A stretch of 64,000 nucleotides of DNA, taken from contig NZ_CABVHU010000015.1 of assembly GCF_902497855.1 (NCBI RefSeq), positions 1 through 64,000 on the forward strand, written 5' to 3'. The notes below the pieces were generated by a model. The model searched no databases. It worked only from the letters and a program-made list of their open reading frames with translations, and was not told the DNA's origin. This document shows, in pieces, positions 1-8,975 of this stretch. This DNA is from Pseudomonas fluorescens (GTDB lineage Bacteria > Pseudomonadota > Gammaproteobacteria > Pseudomonadales > Pseudomonadaceae). Position 1 is the stretch's first letter, and the number at the start of each line of letters is the position of its first letter. Made by a program: the position numbers and the translations under genes.

Positions 1-67
1 AGTGAAACGATGCATCGCCGATGGTAGTGTGGGGTTTCCCCATGTGAGAGTAGGTCATCGTCAAGAT
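1..67 (+). rRNA. rrf: 5S ribosomal RNA, 3' part
   Basis: The first bases match the 3' half of a Pseudomonas 5S rRNA, including the helix around GGGGTTTCCCC and the end near GGTCATCGTCAAG. The 5' part lies outside the window, so an rRNA operon ends here on the plus strand. The exact 3' end is approximate. Confidence 0.9.
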
Positions 68-77
68 TAAATTCCGA

Positions 78-116
78 AACCCCTATCTGCGTATGCAGGT
101 AGGGGTTTTGTTTTTG
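78..116 (+). terminator. Rho-independent terminator of the rRNA operon
   Basis: A strong hairpin has arms AACCCCTATCTGC and GCAGGTAGGGGTT around a GTAT loop. It is followed by a T-rich run and lies directly after the 5S gene. Confidence 0.9.
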
Positions 117-136
117 CCTGGAATAAAGCGAAATCC

Positions 137-236
137 TGTAGGAGCGAGCTTGCTCGCGATGGTCGCCAACGATGACGCTGGCCTCCTGATGCCCCGCGGT
201 GTCCTGAAGTTCTTCGCGAGCAAGCTCGCTCCTACA
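137..236. repeat. REP doublet (GTAGGAGCGAGC type)
   Basis: Two inverted REP units face each other: TGTAGGAGCGAGCTTGCTCG at the left and its complement ending in GCTCCTACA at the right, with about 55 bases between. This is the usual Pseudomonas extragenic palindromic pair. Confidence 0.9.
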
Positions 237-257
237 CACACACACATCGCGTTCGCA

Positions 258-1181
258 TCAGTGAAACTTCGGCAGCACGTACTCAGCGATCTCTTCGATA
301 ACCTCGGCCACCGGTCGTTCGCTGCGACGCACATGCAAGCCAACATGCTGCACCCCCGCCTCACGCAAAGCCTGAAGCTCATCAATCAGGGCCAGCCGCC
401 CACAGCAGCCACCGAACCGCACACGGCGCATCGGCGCATGGGGATTGGCCGCCAGATCCAGGTGCACGAAGCTGATGTAGGGCTTGTCTGCGCCGACCTC
501 CCGCCACAGACCTGCTCGACGACGATGTTCCTCCGGCGTGCCAGGGTAAGCCAGCCAACCATCCATGTGGTGGCCAATCCAGGCCGGCGATTGTTGACCC
601 AGACCGGCTACCAGCAACGGCACCGGCTGATCCCGTTCGGGAAGCAACCGGGCACCTTCAGGCAATCGCCCTTCACCTTGACTGCGCAACAACTCGACAG
701 TCTCGCGAAAAATCTCTCCCCGCTGTTCATAGTCCACCCCAAACAACGGATATTCCATCGGCCGGTCACCACTGGCCACACCCAGCAGCAAGCGCCCTTC
801 ACTCAATTCATCGACACTGTTGGCGGACTTGAGCGTGAGCCAGGGCTGACGCAGTGGCAGCACCACCGCGGCCGTGCCCAGCATGATGTTATCGGTGATC
901 CCCGCCAGGTAGCCCAAGTAGGAAAAGGTTTCGAACACCTGTGCGGCATCGCCGAAGTTGGGGTCGTAAACCGGCACGTCACGCACCCACAGGGCGCGGA
1001 AACCCGACTGGTCAGCCAGGCGTGCCATGGTCGCGTGCTGCTTCAGGTCGGGAACACCAAACGGCCTGTTCTCGGCGATTCGCAGTCGCTGCCCATCGCT
1101 GGACCAATCATTATCCAGCGGCAACTCCAGCCCGATGGAAAAGCCATTCGAGCCAAGTAATCGTTTAAAACGTGGGTGCAT
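258..1181 (-). CDS. LLM-class flavin-dependent oxidoreductase
   Basis: The 307-residue product resembles the bacterial luciferase-like monooxygenase superfamily (TIM barrel, FMN or F420 type). It has the typical segments ALWVRDVPVYDPNFGDA, LGTAAVVLPLRQPW and GRLLLGVASGDRP. The start at 1181 (MHPRFKRL) is chosen because GGAGT sits six bases upstream. An upstream ATG at 1214 has no ribosome site. The substrate cannot be told from the sequence. The gene stands alone between a REP doublet and mrdA, and its upstream region is shared divergently with mrdA. Confidence 0.8.
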   Translation of the reverse strand: MHPRFKRLLGSNGFSIGLELPLDNDWSSDGQRLRIAENRPFGVPDLKQHATMARLADQSGFRALWVRDVPVYDPNFGDAAQVFETFSYLGYLAGITDNIMLGTAAVVLPLRQPWLTLKSANSVDELSEGRLLLGVASGDRPMEYPLFGVDYEQRGEIFRETVELLRSQGEGRLPEGARLLPERDQPVPLLVAGLGQQSPAWIGHHMDGWLAYPGTPEEHRRRAGLWREVGADKPYISFVHLDLAANPHAPMRRVRFGGCCGRLALIDELQALREAGVQHVGLHVRRSERPVAEVIEEIAEYVLPKFH

Positions 1182-1363
1182 GAAAGACTCCGGATTGCAC
1201 AAAGGGAATGACATGCACCCAGTATCTACAGGCGCTGCAGCCAGAAAAATGCATGAATCGGAATATCAATCTTGAGTGAAAGGCACGAGTGCGCCGCAAA
1301 CTGCAGGTCAATGACCGCCCTTGGAGCAAATCGCACTAAAGTGACCCCGCGGTTTTTGGTATG

Positions 1364-1438
1364 GTGCAGCTCGTTTTTTAAAGGACTGATTTCAAGCCTG
1401 AGGAAGGGGCCCCCTTTAAAGTCAAAGAGCTGCTGCAC
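1364..1438 (+). promoter_or_regulatory. Long nested hairpin in the mrdA leader
   Basis: Outer arms GTGCAGCTC (1364-1372) and GAGCTGCTGCAC (1427-1438) enclose inner arms TTTAAAGG (1377-1384) and CCTTTAAA (1413-1420). The only purine-rich ribosome-site candidate (GAGGAAGGGG) lies in the loop, 32 or more bases before the ATG at 1441. The structure could control translation initiation. This is inference from base pairing alone. Confidence 0.5.
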
Positions 1439-1440
1439 AA

Positions 1441-3333
1441 ATGCCCGAACCGATAACGATCAAGGACCATGAACAAGAGACGCGCCTGGTCAACAAACGA
1501 CTGATGGCCTGCGCCTTGTTCGTTGCCGCGATTACCTGCGCCCTGGTCGTGCGCCTGTATGTCCTGCAGGTACTCGAATTCGACTATAACTCGACGATCT
1601 CCGAAAACAACCGCGTGCACGTACTGCCGATCACCCCCTCCAGAGGGCTGATCTACGACCGCAACGGCGTGGTCCTGGCCGACAACCGCCCCAGCTTCAA
1701 CCTCACCATCACTCGCGAACGCGCCTCCGATATCAAAGGGGAGCTGGACGAAGTGGTCGACCTCCTGCATTTGCCCACCGAAGCCCGCACCCTGTTCGAC
1801 AAGGCCATGAAGCAGGCCCGCCATCCGTTCGTCCCCGTCACGCTGTTCTACGAACTCAGCGAAGAACAGATCGCGGTATTGGCCGTGAACGAGTTCCGTC
1901 TGCCAGGGATCGACGTCGAGCCGCAGTTCGTTCGTCACTACCCGATGGGCGCGCACTTCGCCCATTCGATCGGCTACGTCGGCCGTATCAACGAGAAAGA
2001 ATCCAAAGTCCTGGACTCGGTGGAATACCGTGGCACCCAATCCATCGGCAAGACTGGCATAGAGAAATTCTACGAGGCGCAATTGCACGGCCACGTCGGT
2101 TACGAAGAAGTCGAAACCAACGCCCAGGGCCGGGTGCTGCGCGTGCTCAAGCACACCGATCCGATCCCCGGCAAAAACATCGTCCTGAGCCTGGATGTAA
2201 AACTGCAGGAAGCCGCCGAGGCGGCGTTGGGTGATCGGCGCGGTTCAGTGGTCGCGCTCGACCCGTCGACCGGCGACGTGTTGGCCATGGTCAGCAAGCC
2301 AAGCTTCGACCCGAACCTGTTCGTGACGGGCATCAGCTTCAAGGAATACGCGGCGCTGCACGATTCCATCGACCGGCCGCTGTTCAACCGCGTGCTGCGC
2401 GGCCTCTATGCCCCCGGCTCGACCATCAAGCCGGAAGTGGCGATCGCCGGTCTCGACGCCGGCGTGGTCACCCCGCAAACCCGTGTCTACGATCCGGGTT
2501 ATTACCAGCTGCCGGACTTCGATCACAAATACCGCAACTGGAACCACAGCGGCGATGGCTGGGTGGACATGGACGCGGCGATCATGCGCTCCAACGACAC
2601 CTACTTCTACGACCTGGCCCACAAGCTGGGCATCGACCGCCTGCACGACTACATGGCGATGTTCGGCCTCGGCGAGAAGGTCTCGCTGGACATGTTCGAA
2701 GAGTCTGCCGGGCTGATGCCGTCCCAGGCCTGGAAGCGCGCCACGCGCCGCCAGCCGTGGTTCCCCGGTGAAACGGTGATCCTCGGCATCGGCCAGGGCT
2801 ACATGCAGGTCACGCCGCTGCAACTGGCCCAGGCCACTGCGTTGATCGCCAACAAGGGCGTCTGGAACCGGCCGCACCTGGCCATGACGGTGGATGGCAT
2901 CGCCCCGGTGGATGAGCATCCGATGCCGAACATCCTGCTCAAGGACCCCCGTGACTGGGAGCAGGTCAACCACGGCATGCAGATGGTGATGCACGACGCG
3001 CGCGGGATTGCCCGGGCGGCGGCGGCGGGCGCGCAATACCGCATCGCCGGCAAGAGCGGGACCGCGCAGGTGGTGGCGATCAAGCAGGGCGAGCGCTACA
3101 ACCGTGCGAAAACCCTGGAGCGTAACCGTGATAACGCCTTGTTCGTCGGCTTCGCGCCGGCAGAGCATCCGAAGATCGTCATCTCGGTGATGATCGAGAA
3201 CGGCGAGGCCGGTGGTCGTGTCGCCGGTCCCGTGGTGCGGCAGATCATGGACGCCTGGCTGCTCGATCAGGACGGCCACCTGAAGCCGCAGTACGCCACG
3301 CCGAGCAAAAAGCCAGGCGACCCGCACGTCTGA
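1441..3333 (+). CDS. mrdA: Penicillin-binding protein 2 (second copy type)
   Basis: This 630-residue class B PBP is a peptidoglycan D,D-transpeptidase of the elongation machinery. It has a short cytoplasmic N-terminus, one membrane anchor at about residues 20-42, a dimerisation domain and a transpeptidase domain. The active-site motifs are complete: S327-T-I-K330, S384-N-D and K537-S-G-T540. It stands alone, without rodA, rlmH or rsfS next to it, so it is likely a paralogue of the PBP2 encoded in the usual rod operon. No good ribosome site precedes the ATG, and a long hairpin fills the leader. It converges with the LysR gene 12 bases downstream. Confidence 0.92.
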   Translation: MPEPITIKDHEQETRLVNKRLMACALFVAAITCALVVRLYVLQVLEFDYNSTISENNRVHVLPITPSRGLIYDRNGVVLADNRPSFNLTITRERASDIKGELDEVVDLLHLPTEARTLFDKAMKQARHPFVPVTLFYELSEEQIAVLAVNEFRLPGIDVEPQFVRHYPMGAHFAHSIGYVGRINEKESKVLDSVEYRGTQSIGKTGIEKFYEAQLHGHVGYEEVETNAQGRVLRVLKHTDPIPGKNIVLSLDVKLQEAAEAALGDRRGSVVALDPSTGDVLAMVSKPSFDPNLFVTGISFKEYAALHDSIDRPLFNRVLRGLYAPGSTIKPEVAIAGLDAGVVTPQTRVYDPGYYQLPDFDHKYRNWNHSGDGWVDMDAAIMRSNDTYFYDLAHKLGIDRLHDYMAMFGLGEKVSLDMFEESAGLMPSQAWKRATRRQPWFPGETVILGIGQGYMQVTPLQLAQATALIANKGVWNRPHLAMTVDGIAPVDEHPMPNILLKDPRDWEQVNHGMQMVMHDARGIARAAAAGAQYRIAGKSGTAQVVAIKQGERYNRAKTLERNRDNALFVGFAPAEHPKIVISVMIENGEAGGRVAGPVVRQIMDAWLLDQDGHLKPQYATPSKKPGDPHV

Positions 3334-3345
3334 ATGATCGAGGTT

Positions 3346-4302
3346 TCACAGCACAGGCTCACCAATGCTGAGCCGGTGCTGGAAGCTGTCGAGGAACACG
3401 GTTTCGGCCTGGCTCATCTTCTGCTCGCGATTCCACAACAGCTGGATATCGAAATCCACCACCCCGTCTTCCGGCGGCAAACGCCAGAGCAAACCTTGCT
3501 CGACATCCCGCCGCACCAAGTGTGTCGGCAGACAACCAATGCCAAAACCTGCGCAGATCAAGCGATAAATCTCTTCGAAACTCGTCGATGAAGCAACGAT
3601 CTTGCCGGTGAACCCTTGCTGGTCGCGAAACAATGTCAACGGCGACAGATTGCCGCCGAGCTGATCGCTGGTGAAGCTCACGAAGTTCTCCGCCGCGAGC
3701 TGTTCCAGGGTCAGGTTCTCTTGTCCGAACAGTCGATGACGCTGGCCGCAAAAGTACGCATACGTCTCACGAAACAGGACTCGCTGCTCCAGCCGCGGTT
3801 GCGGTAAGCGGCACAGGCCAACGCCGATCGTCGCGGTCTTTTGCAGCAGTGAACTGATGATGTTCGAGCTGCCCATCACCTCCACTTCAAACTCGATTTT
3901 CGGGTGGGTTTCATGGAAATCGGCGAGGAAGTCATCGTAGTGCCGTGCCTGCACGCCACTGACGGTGAGGATGCGAATCTTGCCTACCAGATCGTCATGG
4001 CGACTCTCCACCACTGTGCCCAGTCGCGAAATATCTCCGTAAATATCTGCCGCGATACGCAGGACTTCTTCCCCGGTTTCCGTCAGATCGAACCGCCGCC
4101 CGCTGCGGGCAATCAATACACATTCGAGCTGTTCTTCCAGTCGTTTCAGTGCCTGGCTGACCGCCGATTGAGTGATGTGCAATCGCGCGGCGGCCCGGCT
4201 CATGCTGCCTTCCTGGCCGATCACCAGGTAGGTGCGCAACAGGTTCCAGTCGAGGCGGTCATTGAGAAAACGACGGCCGACCCACGGGTTAGTGGAAGAC
4301 AT
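3346..4302 (-). CDS. LysR-family regulator, module 1
   Basis: The 318-residue protein has an N-terminal winged helix-turn-helix (LLRTYLVIGQEGSMSRAAAR, then SAVSQALKRLEEQL) and a LysR effector-binding domain. It is transcribed divergently from the MHS transporter at 4460 and presumably controls it. It is a close paralogue of the LysR at 10226. They share the NDRLDWNLLRT start of the helix-turn-helix domain and the stretches SFTSDQ-GG and LSPLT-FRDQQGF. The effector is unknown. Confidence 0.88.
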   Translation of the reverse strand: MSSTNPWVGRRFLNDRLDWNLLRTYLVIGQEGSMSRAAARLHITQSAVSQALKRLEEQLECVLIARSGRRFDLTETGEEVLRIAADIYGDISRLGTVVESRHDDLVGKIRILTVSGVQARHYDDFLADFHETHPKIEFEVEVMGSSNIISSLLQKTATIGVGLCRLPQPRLEQRVLFRETYAYFCGQRHRLFGQENLTLEQLAAENFVSFTSDQLGGNLSPLTLFRDQQGFTGKIVASSTSFEEIYRLICAGFGIGCLPTHLVRRDVEQGLLWRLPPEDGVVDFDIQLLWNREQKMSQAETVFLDSFQHRLSIGEPVL

Positions 4303-4352
4303 AAGGATTCCAAGTAGTAGCAGTACTAATAGTAAAGATAAGAATATGAAAA

Positions 4353-4381
4353 TTGACTAATCCTGGCACGAAAGCGATAAA
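4353..4381 (+). promoter_or_regulatory. Sigma70-type promoter of transporter operon 1 with shared operator
   Basis: A -35 box TTGACT (4353-4358) and -10 box GATAAA (4376-4381) are separated by exactly 17 bases. The block GAAAATTGACTAATC and the spacing recur in front of the paralogous transporter at 11320. ATTGACTAAT is also an ATT-N4-AAT half-palindrome of the kind LysR proteins bind. Confidence 0.65.
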
Positions 4382-4459
4382 GGCCACAAGCGCCACAGAG
4401 TGCAACCGTAAACCAGCCTTCAGTACCTGCCCAAAACTATAAATACACAGGGTCCTTGC

Positions 4460-5761
4460 ATGCACACTACCCCTCAACCGCGTCGAGCCGCGGCCGCCGC
4501 CTTCATTGGCACGACCATCGAGTTCTACGATTTCTACATTTACGCCACCGCGGCGGCGCTGGTACTCGGGCAGGTGTTCTTTCCCAGCAGCGACCCGGTG
4601 ATGAGCACGCTGGCAGCCTTTGGCAGTTTCGCCGTCGGCTTCATCGCCCGGCCCATGGCCGGCATGGTCTTCGGCCACCTGGGCGATCGCCTGGGTCGCA
4701 AGAAAATGTTGCTGGTGACCATGGCCCTGATGGGCGTGGCCACCGCCGGCATCGGCCTGTTGCCCAGCTACGCCAGCGTCGGCATCTGGGCGCCGATCGG
4801 CCTGATCGTGCTGCGCCTGATCCAGGGCATTTCGGTCGGTGGCGAGTGGGGCGGGGCAGTGCTGATGGCCAGCGAACACGCACCGGCCAGGCGCAAAACC
4901 TTCTATGCGTCCTTTGCCCAGCTCGGCAGCCCGGCTGGTTTGTTGCTGGCCTTGATCGCCTTTCGTCTGGTGACGTCGCTGGAGCCGGAAGACTTCCTCG
5001 CCTGGGGCTGGCGCCTGCCGTTTCTCGCCAGCGGCGTGCTGATGATGGTCGGCCTGATGATCCGTTCCGGGGTTCACGAATCGCCGGAATTCGCCAAGGC
5101 GCGGGACAACAACGAGACCGCCAAGTACCCGGTGAGGGATGTGATCCGCACCTGCTGGCGGCAAATCCTGTTTGCTGCCGCTGCCGTGACCATAGGCTCG
5201 GCCGGCTTCTTCTTCACCAACACCTTCATGATCACCTACGTCACCCAGTACCAGGGTATTGCCCGTTCGACGATTCTCGATTGCCTGTTCCTGGTAACCG
5301 TCATTCAACTGCTTTCGCAACCGCTCTCGGCGCTGCTCGCCGAGCGCATCGGCGAAGGCCGATTCCTCAAGCTCGTAGCGCTGCTGTGCATGGTCACGCC
5401 CTATCCGATGTTCCTGCTGGTCGGTACGCAGAACATTGTCCTGATGACCCTCGGCATCGCCCTGGCGGTGGTGATTCTGTCGGCGCTGTACGCGGTGATC
5501 GCCGGCTACATGACCCAGGCGTTCCCGGTGCACCTGCGCTACTCGGGCATTTCCATCGCTTACCAGCTCAGCTGTGCGCTGGCCGGCGGCACCACGCCGC
5601 TGATCGGCACGCTGCTGGCGAGCAAGTTTTCCGGACAATGGTTGCCGTTGGCGGTGTTCTTCACCTTGCTCTCGGCCCTGTCCCTGATCGGTGTTTGCGG
5701 CCTGGCCCGCCTGCGTGCCAACCCGGTCGTCACCCACGCTGCTAAAGAGGTGTATTCGTGA
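4460..5761 (+). CDS. MFS transporter of the metabolite:H+ symporter (MHS) family
   Basis: The 433-residue protein has about 12 membrane segments and the MHS hallmarks EFYDFYIYATAAALV near the N-terminus, GHLGDRLGRKK in loop 2-3 and VGGEWGGAVLMA. MHS members such as ShiA, ProP and KgtP import organic acids or zwitterions with protons. AGGG lies seven bases before the ATG. The stop overlaps the GTG start of the aldolase gene by four bases, so they form one operon. It is a paralogue of the transporter at 11320. The substrate is unknown. Confidence 0.88.
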   Translation: MHTTPQPRRAAAAAFIGTTIEFYDFYIYATAAALVLGQVFFPSSDPVMSTLAAFGSFAVGFIARPMAGMVFGHLGDRLGRKKMLLVTMALMGVATAGIGLLPSYASVGIWAPIGLIVLRLIQGISVGGEWGGAVLMASEHAPARRKTFYASFAQLGSPAGLLLALIAFRLVTSLEPEDFLAWGWRLPFLASGVLMMVGLMIRSGVHESPEFAKARDNNETAKYPVRDVIRTCWRQILFAAAAVTIGSAGFFFTNTFMITYVTQYQGIARSTILDCLFLVTVIQLLSQPLSALLAERIGEGRFLKLVALLCMVTPYPMFLLVGTQNIVLMTLGIALAVVILSALYAVIAGYMTQAFPVHLRYSGISIAYQLSCALAGGTTPLIGTLLASKFSGQWLPLAVFFTLLSALSLIGVCGLARLRANPVVTHAAKEVYS

Positions 5762-6513
5762 GTAAACCTGAACACATCGGCCCGATTGAATGGCAAGCCC
5801 GTTGCGAACTGGCGGCGCTGTATCGCCTGGTCGCGCACTTTCGCATGACCGACCTGATCGACACCCACATCACCCTGCGCATTCCGGGGCCGGAGCATCA
5901 CTTTCTGATCAACCGCTACGGGGTGATTTTCGACCGTATGCGTGCCTCGGACCTGGTGCGCATCGATCAGGACGGTCGGGTGGTCGACCCGTACTACGAA
6001 GGCCACCGGGTCAACGCCGCCGGGTTCGTCATTCACTCGGCGATCCACATGGCCCGCGCGGATCTCAACTGCGTGATCCATACTCACACGGCCGCCGGCA
6101 TGGCCGTCGCCGCGCAGAAGCAAGGGCTGCTGCCGATCAGTCAGCATGCATTGAAGTTCTACGGCAAGCTGGCGTATCACACCTATGAAGGTATCGCGTT
6201 GTCGCTGGATGAGCGCGAGCGCCTGATTGCCGACCTGGGGCCGCACCGGGCGATGATCCTGCGCAATCATGGGCTGTTGGTCGGTGGTTCCGGCGTGGCC
6301 CAGGCGTTCCAGGAGATTCACTTTCTGGAACGTGCCTGTCAGGCGCAAGTGGCGGCCCTGTCCGGTGGTTCGGCGTTGCATTACCCGTCCCCTGAAGTTT
6401 GCGCACACACCGCCGAACAGTTTGACCGCGATGAGCAGGACAACATCATCGACCTGGCCTGGGAGGCCGCCCTGACCCTGATCGAATCCCAGCGCGAGTC
6501 CTACTTATCGTGA
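5758..6513 (+). CDS. Class II aldolase/adducin-family protein
   Basis: The 251-residue product has the class II aldolase fold with zinc-binding histidines H108-T-H110 (CVIHTHTAAG) and H171 (LRNHGLLVGG). Family members cleave or decarboxylate hydroxy-keto acids or phosphorylated sugars using a metal. The GTG start overlaps the preceding transporter stop, and the gene's own stop overlaps the next GTG start, so translation is coupled. Pairing with a 2-hydroxyacid dehydrogenase suggests action on a small hydroxy acid taken up by the transporter. That is inference. Confidence 0.85.
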   Translation: MSKPEHIGPIEWQARCELAALYRLVAHFRMTDLIDTHITLRIPGPEHHFLINRYGVIFDRMRASDLVRIDQDGRVVDPYYEGHRVNAAGFVIHSAIHMARADLNCVIHTHTAAGMAVAAQKQGLLPISQHALKFYGKLAYHTYEGIALSLDERERLIADLGPHRAMILRNHGLLVGGSGVAQAFQEIHFLERACQAQVAALSGGSALHYPSPEVCAHTAEQFDRDEQDNIIDLAWEAALTLIESQRESYLS

Positions 6514-7451
6514 AAACCGTCATCAACACCGTGGTTCTGCTGTCCCGCGACAGTCTTCTACTCAAGCAATTGCAGGCTGCATTTGCTCGCAGTGCGCCGC
6601 AACTCAAAGCAGTCCTGGCCGATGATCCGCAGGCTGCCAACGCGCAGATTGCCGCATGCTGGTTTCCCTTGCCAGGCAGCCTCGCCGCGTTGCCGAACCT
6701 GCAAGTGATTCATTCGGTGGCGGCGGGCATCGATCACCTGGATCACGACCCGTCGTGCCCGGACTTGCCGATCTGCCGAGTGGTCGATCCCGGCCACCGC
6801 CAAGGTATGACGGAGTACGTACGCTGGGCGGCGATTCACTATCACCGCGGCTTCGATCAGGTGCTGTTGCAGCAACAGCACCAGCGTTGGGAGCGGCCGC
6901 TGCAACGGGCGGCGGGGCAGTTCAAGGTCGGGGTGATGGGGCTTGGGTCGTTGGGCAGCGCCATTGCCCAGGACCTGGCCGCCGCCGGTTACGACGTTCG
7001 TGGCTGGGCGCGCCGCAGCAAGGACTTGCCGGGCGTGCAGACCTTTGCCGGTAAAGAACACCTCAACCCGTTTCTCGATGGCCTGGAGCTGCTGATCAAC
7101 CTGCTACCCCTTACCAGTGAAACCCGCGGCATACTCGGCAATGCCACGTTCGAACGGCTCGCCAACGGCGCTGCGCTAGTCAACTGCGGCCGGGGCGGGC
7201 ACCTGAACATCGATGACCTCGAACATGCACTCGAACGGGGAAAACTGCGCGGCGCTCTATTGGATGTTTTCGAACAGGAACCGTTGCCGGTCGATCACCG
7301 CCTCTGGACGATGCCCGGCGTCACTATCACTCCGCACATGGCGTCCGCGGCCTCCCATGACTGTATCGCCGAACAAGTTGCAGAGAATTTTCGCCGTTTA
7401 AATAGCGGTGAGCCGTTATTGAATTGTGCGGACCGAACACTCGGTTATTAA
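6510..7451 (+). CDS. D-2-hydroxyacid dehydrogenase (GhrA-like)
   Basis: This 313-residue NAD(P)-dependent reductase has a Rossmann motif G144-L-G-S-L-G149, the signature NCGRGGHLNIDDLEHAL and a catalytic histidine at H276 (TPHMAS). It resembles glyoxylate/hydroxypyruvate reductase A. The GTG start overlaps the aldolase stop by four bases. It would interconvert a 2-keto acid and a 2-hydroxy acid in the pathway of this operon. The substrate cannot be fixed from sequence. Confidence 0.85.
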   Translation: MKTVINTVVLLSRDSLLLKQLQAAFARSAPQLKAVLADDPQAANAQIAACWFPLPGSLAALPNLQVIHSVAAGIDHLDHDPSCPDLPICRVVDPGHRQGMTEYVRWAAIHYHRGFDQVLLQQQHQRWERPLQRAAGQFKVGVMGLGSLGSAIAQDLAAAGYDVRGWARRSKDLPGVQTFAGKEHLNPFLDGLELLINLLPLTSETRGILGNATFERLANGAALVNCGRGGHLNIDDLEHALERGKLRGALLDVFEQEPLPVDHRLWTMPGVTITPHMASAASHDCIAEQVAENFRRLNSGEPLLNCADRTLGY

Positions 7452-7577
7452 TAAGAAACCGCCTTGCGAACTCGCCCATTGAGTTGGGCGCTATATAACA
7501 ACAATCCCTCGCTTCGATGTTTTACTGCCAGTTAAAACAATTAAATACGAGTTCTTGATGAACTCCTGGAGACAGTA

Positions 7578-8957
7578 ATGAGCGAACTATCGCCTGTAGA
7601 AAAGTCCGGCGCACCTCCGGAAGTTGCAGTCAGCATGAAGAAAGTGGCCGTGGCCAGTGTCATCGGCACCACTGTGGAATGGTACGACCTGTTTGTTTTC
7701 GCTACGGCTTCGGCGCTGGTGTTCAACAAAGTGTTCTTTCCGGATTTCGATCCGTTGATCGGCACCTTACTGGCGTTCGGTACGTTTGCTTCGGCCTACC
7801 TGGCCCGGATTGTCGGCGCGGCACTGTTCGGTCATTTCGGTGACCGCTTGGGACGCAAGTCGATGTTGCTGGTTTCACTGTTGACCATGGGCGCCGCGAC
7901 GTTCGCCATCGGGTTATTGCCGAACTACGCGGCCATTGGTATCTGGGCGCCGATCCTGTTGTTGCTGCTGAGGGTGATTCAAGGCCTGGCGTTAGGTGGC
8001 GAGTGGGGCGGTGCGGTGCTGATGGCGGTGGAACACGCTCCCGCCAACAAGCGCGGCTTGTACGGCTCGTGGGTACAGATCGGCGTCCCGGCCGGGACCA
8101 TGATTGCCAACCTGGCCTTCCTGCTGATTGCCGCGTGGCTGTCCCCTGAAGACCTGTTGGCTTGGGGCTGGCGTATTCCGTTCCTGGCCAGCGTGCTGCT
8201 GATCGCCGTGGGCTTGTACATTCGCTTGAACATCTCTGAAACCCCGGCCTTCAACAAGGTCAAGGAAGCCGAGGTGCAGGTAAAAATGCCGCTGGCGGAA
8301 GTGTTTCGCAAGTACTGGAAACAAGTGGTGCTGGGCGGGATCGCCACCATGTCCACCGGGGCGTCGTTCAACATCATCGTCGCCTTCGGCCTGACGTACG
8401 GCACGCAGAATCTCGGGTTCAGCCGCAGCGTGATGCTCGGCGTGGTGTTGCTGTCCTGCGCCTGGTGCATCGTCATGTTGCCGGTGTTCGGCGCGCTGTC
8501 GGACCGTTACGGACGCAAGCCGATCATCGTTGCCGGCATCGTGGCCGAAGCGTTGGTGGTGTTCCCGATGTTCTGGTTGATGGATACCAAAGAGTTGCCC
8601 TGTGTGATCTTCGGCTACCTGCTGTTGATGACGGCCTTCGCGGCCAATTACGGGCCGATCGCGACCTTCCTTGCCGAACTGTTCGGAACACGTGTGCGTT
8701 ATTCGGGACTGTCCATCAGCTACATGTTGTCCGGCCTGCTCGGCAGTGCGGCGACGCCCATCGTCACCACCGCCTTGCTGGCGGCGACCGGCAAAGGCTC
8801 TTCGGTGGCCTGGTACATGATCGGCGCTGCGTTCATTTCGTTGGTGGCGCTGTTGCTGCTGACCGAAACCTTCAAGCGAGACATCAGTGAAATCCCGGCG
8901 GCGGTTCCCGTCGACGAGCCCGCGTTTGGCAAGCCTGTCAAATCGGCCGCCGCCTGA
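7578..8957 (+). CDS. MFS transporter of the MHS family
   Basis: The 459-residue, about 12-helix transporter has VEWYDLFVFATASALVF, GHFGDRLGRKS and LGGEWGGAVLMAVEH. It is a more distant relative of the two other MHS transporters here. GGAG lies before the ATG. It is separated from the previous gene by 126 bases containing a small CGCCCA/TGGGCG hairpin (7473-7490) and probably has its own promoter. The RidA-like and RraA-like genes follow closely, giving a three-gene unit. Confidence 0.87.
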   Translation: MSELSPVEKSGAPPEVAVSMKKVAVASVIGTTVEWYDLFVFATASALVFNKVFFPDFDPLIGTLLAFGTFASAYLARIVGAALFGHFGDRLGRKSMLLVSLLTMGAATFAIGLLPNYAAIGIWAPILLLLLRVIQGLALGGEWGGAVLMAVEHAPANKRGLYGSWVQIGVPAGTMIANLAFLLIAAWLSPEDLLAWGWRIPFLASVLLIAVGLYIRLNISETPAFNKVKEAEVQVKMPLAEVFRKYWKQVVLGGIATMSTGASFNIIVAFGLTYGTQNLGFSRSVMLGVVLLSCAWCIVMLPVFGALSDRYGRKPIIVAGIVAEALVVFPMFWLMDTKELPCVIFGYLLLMTAFAANYGPIATFLAELFGTRVRYSGLSISYMLSGLLGSAATPIVTTALLAATGKGSSVAWYMIGAAFISLVALLLLTETFKRDISEIPAAVPVDEPAFGKPVKSAAA

Positions 8958-8975
8958 TCAATGGAGCACAACGAC

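Noticed and set aside
4289..5737. 482-codon antisense frame under the first MHS transporter
   Set aside because: It has the low-complexity composition of an antisense shadow, and the transporter has the better ribosome site and motifs.
7473..7490. Terminator after the dehydrogenase gene
   Set aside because: The CGCCCA/TGGGCG stem is short and is not followed by a T run.
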